Position numbers and translations under genes: made by a program. The notes beneath the pieces were generated by a model, which saw nothing but the letters and a program-made list of their open reading frames with translations, made no database searches and was not told the DNA's origin. 15,196 nt of DNA from an uncultured Sphingomonadales bacterium. GTDB lineage: Bacteria; Pseudomonadota; Alphaproteobacteria; Sphingomonadales; Sphingomonadaceae. Positions 1-8,174 of this stretch are shown here, piece by piece; within the stretch, counting starts at the first letter, position 1, and every line of letters starts with the position of its first letter. Location: positions 1 to 15,196 of the forward strand of contig CAJBSR010000243.1 of NCBI GenBank assembly GCA_903958285.1. Reading direction: 5' to 3'.

Positions 1-49
1 AATCCTACCCAGCGCTGTTTGGAAAGCGGGCAGGTCGGCAGACGCATGC

Positions 50-85
50 TTAATATTTAGGCAGAAATCGCTCAATATTTAAGCA
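50..85. repeat. AT-rich direct repeat pair, operator-like
   Basis: Two near-identical 14-mers, TTAATATTTAGGCA at 50-63 and TCAATATTTAAGCA at 72-85, match at 12 of 14 positions and are offset by exactly 22 bp, about two helical turns. The outer ends also form an imperfect inverted repeat (GCTTAA near 48-53 and TTAAGC at 79-84). The block is strikingly AT-rich against its surroundings. It lies downstream of map and may be an operator or promoter element for a gene to the left of the window. No regulator is named; the function is inference. Confidence 0.45.
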
Positions 86-125
86 AGAGGCCTGTGTCGC
101 GACATTTTGTTGCGCCAACCCCTTG

Positions 126-974
126 TCAGGCCAGCGAATCGCTTCCGGCTGGCCGGTGGGGCAAATCGAGTCCCGAAAGGCTCTTGGTGAAGATCTCATA
201 GCCTGTTTCAGTGATGCCGATCGTGTGTTCAAACTGCGCCGACAATGTCCGGTCGCGGGTCACGGCTGTCCAGCCGTCTTCCAGCACCTTGCAGTCCGGG
301 CGGCCGATATTGACCATCGGTTCGATGGTGAAGAACATGCCGGGCTTCAGCTCTGGCCCCGTGCCGGGGCGACCGACATGGACCACCTCAGGCGCATCGT
401 GGAACAAGCGGCCAATGCCGTGCCCGCAGAAATCGCGGACGACGCCGAAGCGCTGCCGTTCGGCATGCACCTGAATCGCGTGGGAAATATCGCCCAGATG
501 GTTGCCGGGCTTGGCCTGTTCGATGCCGAGCATCATTGCTTCGAAGGTGGTTTCCACCAGACGCCGCGCTTTGATCGGCACATCGCCAACCAGATAGGTG
601 CGGTTCGTGTCGCCGTGCCAGCCATCGACGATGGGGGTGACATCGACATTGACGATGTCGCCGCTCTTCAAGGCCTTGGGGCCGGGAATGCCGTGGCAGA
701 TGACATGGTTGATCGAGGTGCAGCAGCTGTGCGTATAGCCGCGATAGTTGAGCGTGGCGGGCACAGCACCGTTATCGAACGTCATCTCGCGGACCAGATC
801 ATCAATCGCCTGCGTCGTCACGCCGGGCTGAATGAAGGGCACCAGCGCGTCAAGGATTTCAGCCGCGAGCTTGCCTGCCCTGCGCATGCCATCGAAGGCT
901 TCCGGTCCATGCAGGCGAATGGCGCCGGAGCGGACGGGGACGGTGTCATCGGTGACGATCTGATATTGGGTCAT
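126..974 (-). CDS. map: Type I methionine aminopeptidase
   Basis: Cytosolic metalloprotease that removes the initiator methionine from nascent proteins. The 282-residue protein carries the full M24A pita-bread signature. Metal ligands are D111 (NVDVTP), D122 (GWHGDTNR), H185 (FCGHGIG), E218 (TIEPM) and E249 (QFEHTI), each offset by exactly 14 from E. coli D97, D108, H171, E204 and E235. H94 in CHGIPG is also present. The N-terminus is about 14 residues longer than in E. coli and the C-terminus has a short polar tail (about 267-282). The ATG at 974 is chosen because the N-terminal stretch before GPEAF looks like that of sphingomonad homologues. No Shine-Dalgarno precedes it; instead a good promoter ends 6 nt upstream, implying a leaderless mRNA. 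It appears to be transcribed alone. Confidence 0.97.
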   Translation of the reverse strand: MTQYQIVTDDTVPVRSGAIRLHGPEAFDGMRRAGKLAAEILDALVPFIQPGVTTQAIDDLVREMTFDNGAVPATLNYRGYTHSCCTSINHVICHGIPGPKALKSGDIVNVDVTPIVDGWHGDTNRTYLVGDVPIKARRLVETTFEAMMLGIEQAKPGNHLGDISHAIQVHAERQRFGVVRDFCGHGIGRLFHDAPEVVHVGRPGTGPELKPGMFFTIEPMVNIGRPDCKVLEDGWTAVTRDRTLSAQFEHTIGITETGYEIFTKSLSGLDLPHRPAGSDSLA

Positions 975-980
975 GGGGTC

Positions 981-1009
981 GATATAGGCAGGTTGAGGGA
1001 AGGGCGCAA
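981..1009 (-). promoter_or_regulatory. Predicted sigma-70 promoter of map (leaderless)
   Basis: On the minus strand TTGCGC (1009-1004) is followed by a 17 bp spacer and TATATC (986-981). Counting the last base of the -10 as -7 puts +1 at 974, the A of the map ATG. There is no ribosome-binding site in the intervening six bases. This is a sequence match only. Confidence 0.5.
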
Positions 1010-1051
1010 ATGCGGGATTCAGCTCTTATCGGTGAAGCCAGAAGCGACGGG

Positions 1052-1112
1052 TTCGCGCAAAGACGCAGAGATCGCAGAGGTAAGGATATCGTCTCTGCGT
1101 CCTCTGCGCGAA
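1052..1112. repeat. 61 bp intergenic inverted-repeat element
   Basis: The left arm at 1052-1071 begins TTCGCGCA and continues to AGACGCAGAGA. The right arm at 1092-1112 is its reverse complement apart from a small internal mismatch. The arms pair as 8 bp plus 10 bp around that mismatch, with a 20 nt loop containing GATATC. It sits 9 bp beyond the stop codon of the S9 peptidase. It has no T-run like a classical terminator, so it looks like a dispersed REP-type palindrome that could also stabilise or end the protease mRNA. Other copies cannot be sought within this window. Confidence 0.6.
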
Positions 1113-1121
1113 AATCGTTTT

Positions 1122-3044
1122 CTACTCCCCCAGCAATGTCTGTTTGTAGAATTGGAGCGCCGACCAGAAGGCGTAGTCGTTATTCTCCTTCTTGCCCCAG
1201 ATGTGCCCTTCATTGGTGGCGAGCAGGTGCCAGACGGTGCCGCCATTGGCACGGATCGCCTCCACCACCTGTTCGGCCTCGGACGCGGGGACGCGCGGGT
1301 CATTGCCGCCCGTCACGGTGAACATGGGCTTCTTCATCTCCTTCACGCGCTCCAGCGGCGAGATGGCGAGCAATTTGGCGCGCTGCTTGGGGTCCCGCTC
1401 ATCGCCATATTCGGCGCGGCGCAGATCCCGTCTGTAGCTTTGGGTCGTCTCAAGGAAGGTCACGAAGTTGGAGATGGCGACGACGCAGTGTGTGCTCTTC
1501 AGCTTGTCGGCAAACTGCACAGCGGCGGCATAGCACATATAGCCGCCATAAGACCGGCCGGTCAGCGCAAAGCGCGACGCATCAAGATTGGGGTCTTTGG
1601 CGAGCGCATCCAGGAAGGCGCCCATGTCCTTCACCGAGTCCTCGCGCTTGAAGGCGCCATTGTCGAGGCTGACGAACGTCTTGCCATAGCCGGATGAGCC
1701 GCGGACATTGGGGTAGAACAACGCAATGCCCAGTTCATTCACCAGATAGTTGTACGCGCCGATAAAGGCCGGACGGCTCTGGCTTTCCGGGCCGCCATGC
1801 ACCCACATCAGCATGGGGCGCTTGCCGGGGAATTTGGTCGCGTCGGGCTGGTAGAGAAAGCCTGACATTTTGAGGCCGTCAAAGCTCTTGATCTCAACCA
1901 GCGACGGCTCGGCGTTTTTGGCGGCATCCAGCCCGCCTGTCTCGCTCGCGGTCCAGCGCGTCACGGCCAGCGTCTCGGGGTTGATGCTATAGGCGTCGGA
2001 GGGGTTGCGGGCGGACGACAGGCTCAGGCCAATCTCGCCCCAATCCGAGACGTCCATCGCGCCCACGACGCCCAGCGGAAGTGCGTCAACGGTGCGCGTC
2101 TTGCCGGTTGCCGGGTCGAGCAGGCGGACGCGGCTGATGCCCGCTTCGTTGACCACATAAGCGATGAAGCGACCGTCGCCGGAGATCTTGAAGGTCTCAA
2201 CATCCCATTTTTCAGCGGGTGCGCGGGGCGTGAATTTGCCGGTGGCAGTGTCCAGCGTGCCGAGCCGCTGAAAGTCCGATCCCTCATCGCTCAACACCCA
2301 AAGCGTGCCGTCGGGCGCAGTATCGACTTGCCCGTAAGCGATCGCCTTCGCCTTATCGCCGATGGGCGTCATCGCCCCGGTTGCGAGATCGAGCCGGTAA
2401 AGATCGACATCGGTGATCGAGCGGTAATTTCCGACAATCGCGCTCTTCTTATCAGGCGCGAAGGTGGAGATGGCCCAGCCGCCGCCCTGCACTTGTGCGA
2501 CCATGCGCGCGGTGGAGGGATCGCGCGGGTCCATCACATAGAGGTCACTGTCGGTGCCGTTGCGCTTGGTGGAGCTGTACGCGATCAGCGTGCCATCGCC
2601 CGACCATGTCGAAAACTGGTTGCGGCTTTTGCCGTCGGTCAGCAGCGTGAGCGTCCCGTCTTTTAGCGTATAGAGCTGGTAGAACTCGCTGCCGCCCACA
2701 TCCTTTTCAACGACGAGCACATCTGCCGTCTTGGGCGCCCAGCTGCCGTTCGCCACCGGTTCCTGTTCAAAGCTGATTTGGGTGCGCGCCCCCATGGGAT
2801 TGGCGACGCGGTGCAATTGCTGCGTATTGCCGAACCGGGTGGCGATGAGCATCGATTTGTCATTGGGGTGCCATCCGAGGAAGGTTGCGGTGCGATATTC
2901 CATATAGGGCCGCGTTGCTGTGGCGAGTTCGGTCGGCACTGCAGGGACACCGTCGACGATGATGGCGGTGGGTTTCTCCACGGTCTGCGCAAAGGCGGAG
3001 GAGGACGATAGGGCGACAAGAAGGGCGAGCAATGTCCGGCGCAT
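1122..3044 (-). CDS. S9 (prolyl oligopeptidase) family exported serine peptidase
   Basis: A 640-residue serine peptidase, probably periplasmic, cleaving short peptides. Residues 1-20 form a Sec signal peptide (RR, hydrophobic core, AFA-Q cleavage site). Residues about 40-370 are beta-propeller-like repeats (for example STWSGDGTLIAYSS and FKISGDGRFIAYV). Residues about 390-640 form the alpha/beta-hydrolase domain with HGGP at 416-419 and the triad S498 (GRSYGGYM), D582 (GGNDPRVP) and H614 (NEGHIW), which marks the acylaminoacyl-peptidase/DPP-like S9 branch. The exact substrate cannot be read from the sequence. The ATG at 3044 is supported by AGAGG five bases upstream. The gene is divergent from the pabBC fusion and followed by an inverted repeat. 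No defects are seen. Confidence 0.95.
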   Translation of the reverse strand: MRRTLLALLVALSSSSAFAQTVEKPTAIIVDGVPAVPTELATATRPYMEYRTATFLGWHPNDKSMLIATRFGNTQQLHRVANPMGARTQISFEQEPVANGSWAPKTADVLVVEKDVGGSEFYQLYTLKDGTLTLLTDGKSRNQFSTWSGDGTLIAYSSTKRNGTDSDLYVMDPRDPSTARMVAQVQGGGWAISTFAPDKKSAIVGNYRSITDVDLYRLDLATGAMTPIGDKAKAIAYGQVDTAPDGTLWVLSDEGSDFQRLGTLDTATGKFTPRAPAEKWDVETFKISGDGRFIAYVVNEAGISRVRLLDPATGKTRTVDALPLGVVGAMDVSDWGEIGLSLSSARNPSDAYSINPETLAVTRWTASETGGLDAAKNAEPSLVEIKSFDGLKMSGFLYQPDATKFPGKRPMLMWVHGGPESQSRPAFIGAYNYLVNELGIALFYPNVRGSSGYGKTFVSLDNGAFKREDSVKDMGAFLDALAKDPNLDASRFALTGRSYGGYMCYAAAVQFADKLKSTHCVVAISNFVTFLETTQSYRRDLRRAEYGDERDPKQRAKLLAISPLERVKEMKKPMFTVTGGNDPRVPASEAEQVVEAIRANGGTVWHLLATNEGHIWGKKENNDYAFWSALQFYKQTLLGE

Positions 3045-3140
3045 GATGACCTCTGGCGGAATGTGAAATGACGTCCTGCGTAGCGGCCGTGCGGCTGTGT
3101 ATCAACAGCACAGCACTGGCAATTTCGGCCGGCGGCTGCC
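3045..3140. promoter_or_regulatory. Divergent promoter region, S9 peptidase / pabBC
   Basis: A 96 bp gap between two divergent start codons that must hold both promoters. On the minus strand TTGATA (3105-3100), a 17 bp spacer and a weak TACGCA (3082-3077) could drive the peptidase. No convincing plus-strand promoter or ribosome-binding site was found for the pabBC gene. Confidence 0.3.
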
Positions 3141-4907
3141 ATGAGGCGCGCCATGGCAGGCCGGTTCCCCGACAGTCCCTTCGTCCTTCTGGATGATGCG
3201 CGCAGCGGCAAGGCGACGCCTGCCCGGCTCTACCGTGATCCGCTGGAGATTGTGACCGCGCATGATGCGGCGTCGCTGGCCACTCTGCTGGACCGGTTGG
3301 CGACGGGAAATGCCCATTGGGCGGGGTTCCTCACCTATGAGGCAGGGTTGCTGCTGGAAGACCGGCTGGCAGATCGTCTGCGTCCTTCCGGCTTGCCGCT
3401 TGCCTGGTTTGGGCGGTTTGACGGCTTTGAAGACATTGCGCCTGAAGATGTGCCTGCTTTGCTCCCCGATGCGGCGAGCGGATGGGCCGGGGCGCCACGC
3501 CCAAAGATTGACCGGGCGGGCTATGACGCGGCTTTGGCCAAGGTGCAGGCGCTCATCTCTTCGGGCGACATTTATCAGGCCAATCTGACAATCCGGGCGG
3601 AGGTGTCCACCGCCGGGCATCCGCTCGCGCTTTATGCCGGGCTGCGCCAAAGGGCGAAGGCAGGCTTTGGTGGTGTCATCTGGACGGGGGACGATTGGCT
3701 CCTCTCGCTCTCGCCCGAACTCTTCTTTGCGCTCCACGACGGCAAGGTCACGACCAAGCCGATGAAGGGCACATCCGCACGCGGGGCAACGCCGGAAGAG
3801 GATGCCGCGCTGATTGAGCAGCTGCAAAGCGACCCCAAACAGCGCGCCGAAAATCTGATGATCGTTGATCTGCTCCGCAATGATGTGTCGCGTGTGGCAG
3901 AGCCGGGGTCAGTGGAAGTGCCGCAGCTCTTCAAAGTCGAGACTTACCCCACGGTGCATCAGATGATTTCGACCGTCACGGCCCGCCTGCAACCGAACAG
4001 GGGCGCGGCGGACCTGCTGCGCGCCATCTACCCTTGCGGGTCGATCACCGGCGCCCCCAAGATCCGCGCGATGGAAGTGATTGATGCGGTCGAAGAGACG
4101 CCGCGGGGCATCTATACCGGCAGCATCGGCCGGGTGGATCCCAATGGCAACGCCGCCTTCAACGTGGCCATCCGGACGCTGCATTTGCCAGCGGGGCAAT
4201 CCATTGCCACATTGGGCCTGGGTGGCGGCATTGTGGCTGACAGCCGCGTGGCAGAGGAATGGGCCGAATGTCTGGCGAAGGGACGGTTTGTGGCTGACCA
4301 GCGCTGCTTCGACCTGATTGAGACGATGCGTTTTGACCCTGAACAGGGGATTGAGCGGCTCGACCTGCACCTTTCGCGGATGCGGGCGAGCGCACAGGCG
4401 CTGGATTTCAGCTTTGATCGCCATGCCGTGCGCAACGAATTGCAGGCCGCGACCTTCCGCCTGCGCGAGGCCAAGCGCCTCCGGCTGCTTCTGGCCAAAA
4501 GCGGTGCTGTCGCCATCGAAATTTCCAACCTGCCGCCTGCGCCATCAGGGCCTGTTTCGGTCGCGGTGGTACCGCTTCCGGTTGATGTCAGCGACTTCCG
4601 GCTTGTCCACAAAACCAGCGACCGCGCTTTCTATGACGAGGCCAAAGTTAAGGCCGGTGCGTTTGAGGTGGTGTTCACCGACCCGGACGGCTTCCTGACC
4701 GAAGGCAGCTTTACGACGCTCTATGTCGAACGCGACGGGGTTCTGCTGACGCCGCCTGTGTCGCGTAGGCTGCTGCCGGGGACGCTGCGGTCCGAACTGA
4801 TCGAAGCAGGCCGCGCCAAAGAAGCCGACCTGCGCGCCGAGGACCTCAAGGGCGGATTCTTCATCGGCAACGCGATTCGCGGCATCCTGCCCGCCCGGCT
4901 GGTCTGA
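3141..4907 (+). CDS. pabB: Aminodeoxychorismate synthase component I fused to aminodeoxychorismate lyase-like domain
   Basis: Bifunctional enzyme of p-aminobenzoate (folate) synthesis. Residues about 120-385 form the chorismate-binding PabB domain: KPMKGTSARG at 206-215 (K209), the ENLMIVDLLRND helix around 237-248, and PCGSITGAPKIRAME at 298-312. Residues about 388-588 form a PabC/branched-chain-aminotransferase-like lyase domain, with the probable PLP lysine K491 in HKTSDRAFYD, E521 in LTEGSFTTLYV and LPGTLR at 545-550. This fusion is a known bacterial arrangement; the glutaminase PabA must be encoded elsewhere. The start is uncertain: the ATG at 3141 lacks a clear Shine-Dalgarno, and the ATG at 3153 is an equally plausible in-frame start. 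The next gene begins 98 bp downstream behind its own predicted promoter. Confidence 0.93.
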   Translation: MRRAMAGRFPDSPFVLLDDARSGKATPARLYRDPLEIVTAHDAASLATLLDRLATGNAHWAGFLTYEAGLLLEDRLADRLRPSGLPLAWFGRFDGFEDIAPEDVPALLPDAASGWAGAPRPKIDRAGYDAALAKVQALISSGDIYQANLTIRAEVSTAGHPLALYAGLRQRAKAGFGGVIWTGDDWLLSLSPELFFALHDGKVTTKPMKGTSARGATPEEDAALIEQLQSDPKQRAENLMIVDLLRNDVSRVAEPGSVEVPQLFKVETYPTVHQMISTVTARLQPNRGAADLLRAIYPCGSITGAPKIRAMEVIDAVEETPRGIYTGSIGRVDPNGNAAFNVAIRTLHLPAGQSIATLGLGGGIVADSRVAEEWAECLAKGRFVADQRCFDLIETMRFDPEQGIERLDLHLSRMRASAQALDFSFDRHAVRNELQAATFRLREAKRLRLLLAKSGAVAIEISNLPPAPSGPVSVAVVPLPVDVSDFRLVHKTSDRAFYDEAKVKAGAFEVVFTDPDGFLTEGSFTTLYVERDGVLLTPPVSRRLLPGTLRSELIEAGRAKEADLRAEDLKGGFFIGNAIRGILPARLV

Positions 4908-4928
4908 CCATAAACAACGCCCAAGCGG

Positions 4929-4957
4929 TTGCCCCTGTTGCATTGCTTGCCTATAGG
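4929..4957 (+). promoter_or_regulatory. Predicted sigma-70 promoter of the aminotransferase gene
   Basis: TTGCCC (4929-4934), a 17 bp spacer and TATAGG (4952-4957) place +1 near 4964 and leave a leader of about 42 nt with AAGGAAAG upstream of the ATG at 5006. The -10 lies inside the perfect 10 bp palindrome GCCTATAGGC (4949-4958). The element pattern matches those predicted for map and ribF. Confidence 0.45.
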
Positions 4958-4981
4958 CGCGGCGCACCGCAATTTTCTTAG

Positions 4982-6208
<1,227 letters not shown>

Positions 6209-6394
6209 GTGTTGCCTTTGCGCAACGATTGAAGCGCGAATGCAACAAATACGTCATTTTTTTGTTGTGCATTGCACAATGCGTCGTCATGACTCGGGTG
6301 TCGCTGGAACTGCGGCCCCCTGATCTTGCATCAGAGAGAGGCATCAGACAGCAACGCAGGCGGAACGACGCAACAACTATTAAGGGGTTTACCC
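6209..6394 (+). promoter_or_regulatory. Palindrome-rich leader/regulatory region upstream of the TorF-type porin gene
   Basis: A 186 bp non-coding stretch. It contains a small hairpin (GTTGC 6211-6215 with GCAAC 6222-6226) just after the aminotransferase stop. CAACAAA (6243-6249) is inverted as TTTGTTG (6261-6267) around a T-run. Next come the perfect 15 bp palindrome TTGTGCATTGCACAA (6265-6279) and, overlapping it, GCATTG-CA-CAATGC (6269-6282). An 8 bp direct repeat GCATCAGA lies at 6328-6335 and 6341-6348. The ribosome-binding site AAGGGG (6382-6387) sits 7 bases before the ATG at 6395. I could not assign a convincing -35/-10 pair. Confidence 0.5.
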
Positions 6395-7156
6395 ATGCGC
6401 ACGTTCTCTCGCCCTCTCCTGGGCCTCGCTCTCGCTCTTTCTGCAACGCCCGCAATGGCACAGGATGCAGAAACACCCGCCGTCACTGTTTCTGGTTCGG
6501 TCGCTGTCGTCAGCGATTACCGCTTCCGCGGCATCACGCAGACCGACAAGGATTTCGCGGTTCAGGCCGGCGTTACCCTTTCCCACGAATCGGGCCTCTA
6601 TGCAGGCGTATGGGGCTCTTCGGTGGATGATTACATCGCCGCTGGCAGCGATCAGGAAATCGATCTGATCGTCGGCTATAAGAAGACCTTTGGCGCCACG
6701 ACCCTCGATGTGGGTGGTCTCTATTACTATTACCCGGGTTCGTCGAAGATTACGCCGGGCACCAATTCCGACTTCCTGGAACTCTACACCAGCCTGTCGC
6801 AAACGATCGGTCCAGTAAGCGCAAAGCTCGCGGCTTTCTATTCGCCCAAACAGGCCGGTCTCTCGCTCGGCGCGGGTAAGCTCGACAACTTCTACATGAA
6901 CCTCGGTCTGTCGGGTTCGATTCCGGATACGGGCGTCAGCCTGAGCGCCGGCGTCGGCCGCACCTTCACCGCCAGCTATCTGTCGGGCGGTTCCAAGTAC
7001 ACGGACTGGTCGGTCGGCGCATCGTACACGACGGGTAAGGTCACCTTCGGCCTCAACTATGTCGACACCAGCTATGCGGCCGGCGCCCTGCGGAGCCCGA
7101 CCGGCAAGGATATCGCCAAGGGCGGCCTCTTTGGTTCGGTTGGCGTGTCGTTCTGA
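6395..7156 (+). CDS. TorF family putative outer-membrane porin (Gcw_chp domain)
   Basis: A 253-residue predicted outer-membrane beta-barrel. Residues 1-22 form a Sec signal peptide ending in AMA-Q. The mature N-terminus contains SGSVAVVSDYRFRGITQT, the hallmark of the TIGR02001/Gcw_chp family, now called TorF-type putative porins. The rest alternates short amphipathic strands rich in aromatics and glycine (for example GGLYYYYPGSS), and the last residue is Phe (GSVGVSF), as expected for BAM-dependent barrel insertion. The transported solute is unknown. The ATG at 6395 is chosen over the in-frame ATG at 6326 because the signal peptide begins there and AAGGGG lies 7 bases upstream. The gene is monocistronic, with an unusual palindrome-rich leader and two downstream hairpins. 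Confidence 0.9.
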   Translation: MRTFSRPLLGLALALSATPAMAQDAETPAVTVSGSVAVVSDYRFRGITQTDKDFAVQAGVTLSHESGLYAGVWGSSVDDYIAAGSDQEIDLIVGYKKTFGATTLDVGGLYYYYPGSSKITPGTNSDFLELYTSLSQTIGPVSAKLAAFYSPKQAGLSLGAGKLDNFYMNLGLSGSIPDTGVSLSAGVGRTFTASYLSGGSKYTDWSVGASYTTGKVTFGLNYVDTSYAAGALRSPTGKDIAKGGLFGSVGVSF

Positions 7157-7175
7157 TTGATCTGATCTGAGCTTC

Positions 7176-7200
7176 GGGGTCGGGTTCGCCCGGCCCCTTT
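7176..7200 (+). terminator. Hairpin terminator 1 after the porin gene
   Basis: GGGGTCGGG (7176-7184) pairs over 9 bp, including one G-T pair, with CCCGGCCCC (7189-7197) across a TTCG tetraloop. A short T-run follows (7198-7200). It begins 19 bp after the porin stop codon. Confidence 0.65.
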
Positions 7201-7208
7201 CAGACAAG

Positions 7209-7250
7209 AAAAGGGCGGGCGCCGTGTTTGCGGCCCCGCCCTTTTTCTTT
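7209..7250. terminator. Bidirectional intrinsic terminator between porin and lipoprotein genes
   Basis: AAAAGGGCGGG (7209-7219) pairs with CCCGCCCTTTT (7235-7245). After one bulged C, GCCG (7221-7224) pairs with CGGC (7231-7234). The plus strand continues TTTTTCTTTT and the minus strand ends TTTTCTTG, so the stem can stop transcription arriving from either of the two convergent genes. Confidence 0.85.
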
Positions 7251-7267
7251 TGCCCGATTGCAGGCGG

Positions 7268-7675
7268 TTACTGCGGCGTGGATGTCCGCGCGGCCTGACC
7301 ATCACCTTCCGGTGCGGCGATAATGTCCCGCGTGGTCGCGCCCTTATCGACAACTTCCGTACCCGGATCACCCGCGTTGGAGCGGATGCCCGGCTGTGAC
7401 CGTGCGCCGCCTGCGGCGTTCAGCGTGGTCGATTCGGCACTCGAACGTGCAGCAGGACCACCGAACATCGCCTGCAACGCCTGTGTCGAGCTGTCTGCGG
7501 CCTGCGCCTGCGGGCTGCCGGCGGCAGGGGGGACGAGCGCGAAATCTGGCGGCACGACGAGCGGCGCCAGACGGGTCACCTGAAACTCATCGGGAGACTT
7601 GCGGTTGAACAGCCCGCCACTGGCACAGCCCGAAAGCAGCGCACTGACTGCCACAACACCCATAACCTTACGCAT
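7268..7675 (-). CDS. DUF3035 lipoprotein (BamF-type BAM subunit candidate)
   Basis: A 135-residue predicted outer-membrane lipoprotein. The type II signal peptide is MRKVMGVVAVSALLSGC, with lipobox LSGC and acylated Cys17; Ala at +2 fits outer-membrane sorting. The mature part holds SPDEFQVTRLAPLVVPPDFALVPP, the core of the DUF3035 family, which in alphaproteobacteria is described as the BamF component of the beta-barrel assembly machine. The C-terminal two thirds is low-complexity, rich in Ala, Gly, Ser and Gln. The ATG at 7675 is fixed by the lipobox; an upstream in-frame extension lies inside lspA and is not credible. The start overlaps the lspA stop by 8 nt (ATGCGTAA). It is the last gene before the bidirectional terminator. 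Family assignment is firm; the BAM role is inferred from the family. Confidence 0.85.
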   Translation of the reverse strand: MRKVMGVVAVSALLSGCASGGLFNRKSPDEFQVTRLAPLVVPPDFALVPPAAGSPQAQAADSSTQALQAMFGGPAARSSAESTTLNAAGGARSQPGIRSNAGDPGTEVVDKGATTRDIIAAPEGDGQAARTSTPQ

Positions 7676-8174
7676 TATCAGTCTCCGTTTCTGCTTTGGC
7701 ATCGCGCGTGAAAAACGCCCGGGCCAGAAGCACCAATACTCCGATGGTAATCGCCGCGTCAGCAAGATTGAAGACCAAAAAGGGTCTGAACCCGCCAATA
7801 TGGAAATCGATGAAATCAACGACGTAGCCGAAACGCACCCGGTCGACGATGTTTCCCAGTGCCCCGCCAAGGACGAGGCCAAGGCCCATTACGTCCATGC
7901 GGTTTTTTTCGCGGGTAATCCAGACCCCAACGACTGCCGCAATGACACTCGTCACGCCCACCAAGATCCAGCGTTCGGCATCATGGCCCGCGCGGAACAT
8001 GCCGAGCGCAACGCCGTAATTCTCAACCCATGTCAGGTTGAGGATCGGCAGCAGGTAAATCTGCTGCACCGCCTGCAACGCCAGCGGGCCAATCATGACC
8101 GTCTTGAGCGCCTGATCCGCGACGAACAGGAGGACGGCCAAACCAAAGCCAAGGCGCAGATGGCGCTCAGCCAT
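7668..8174 (-). CDS. lspA: Lipoprotein signal peptidase (signal peptidase II)
   Basis: Inner-membrane aspartyl protease that removes signal peptides from prolipoproteins after the Cys is diacylated. The 168-residue protein has four hydrophobic segments (about 8-28, 66-86, 93-112 and 135-155). The catalytic aspartates are D111 in GALGNIVDR and D139 in VFNLADAAI. The conserved D20 region (VADQALK) and NYGVALGMF (52-60) are also present. The ATG at 8174 is preferred over a GTG at 8189 because GAGGGAG lies 6 bases upstream of the ATG and it gives a compact 8 nt overlap (ATGGCTGA) with ileS. The gene lies between ileS, the classical ileS-lspA neighbour, and a lipoprotein that should be its substrate. 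Confidence 0.96.
   Translation of the reverse strand: MAERHLRLGFGLAVLLFVADQALKTVMIGPLALQAVQQIYLLPILNLTWVENYGVALGMFRAGHDAERWILVGVTSVIAAVVGVWITREKNRMDVMGLGLVLGGALGNIVDRVRFGYVVDFIDFHIGGFRPFLVFNLADAAITIGVLVLLARAFFTRDAKAETETDNA

Noticed and set aside
123..1697. 524-codon open frame on the plus strand
   Set aside because: It is antisense to map and the S9 peptidase, crosses the inverted repeat, and has no recognisable domain or ribosome-binding site. Long antisense frames are expected in GC-rich coding DNA.
6326..6394. Upstream in-frame ATG extending the porin by 23 residues
   Set aside because: The extension puts a polar stretch before the signal peptide and bypasses the good AAGGGG site that serves the ATG at 6395.
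7676..7882. Upstream extension of the DUF3035 lipoprotein frame
   Set aside because: It lies wholly inside lspA in another frame and would bury the lipobox about 86 residues from the N-terminus.
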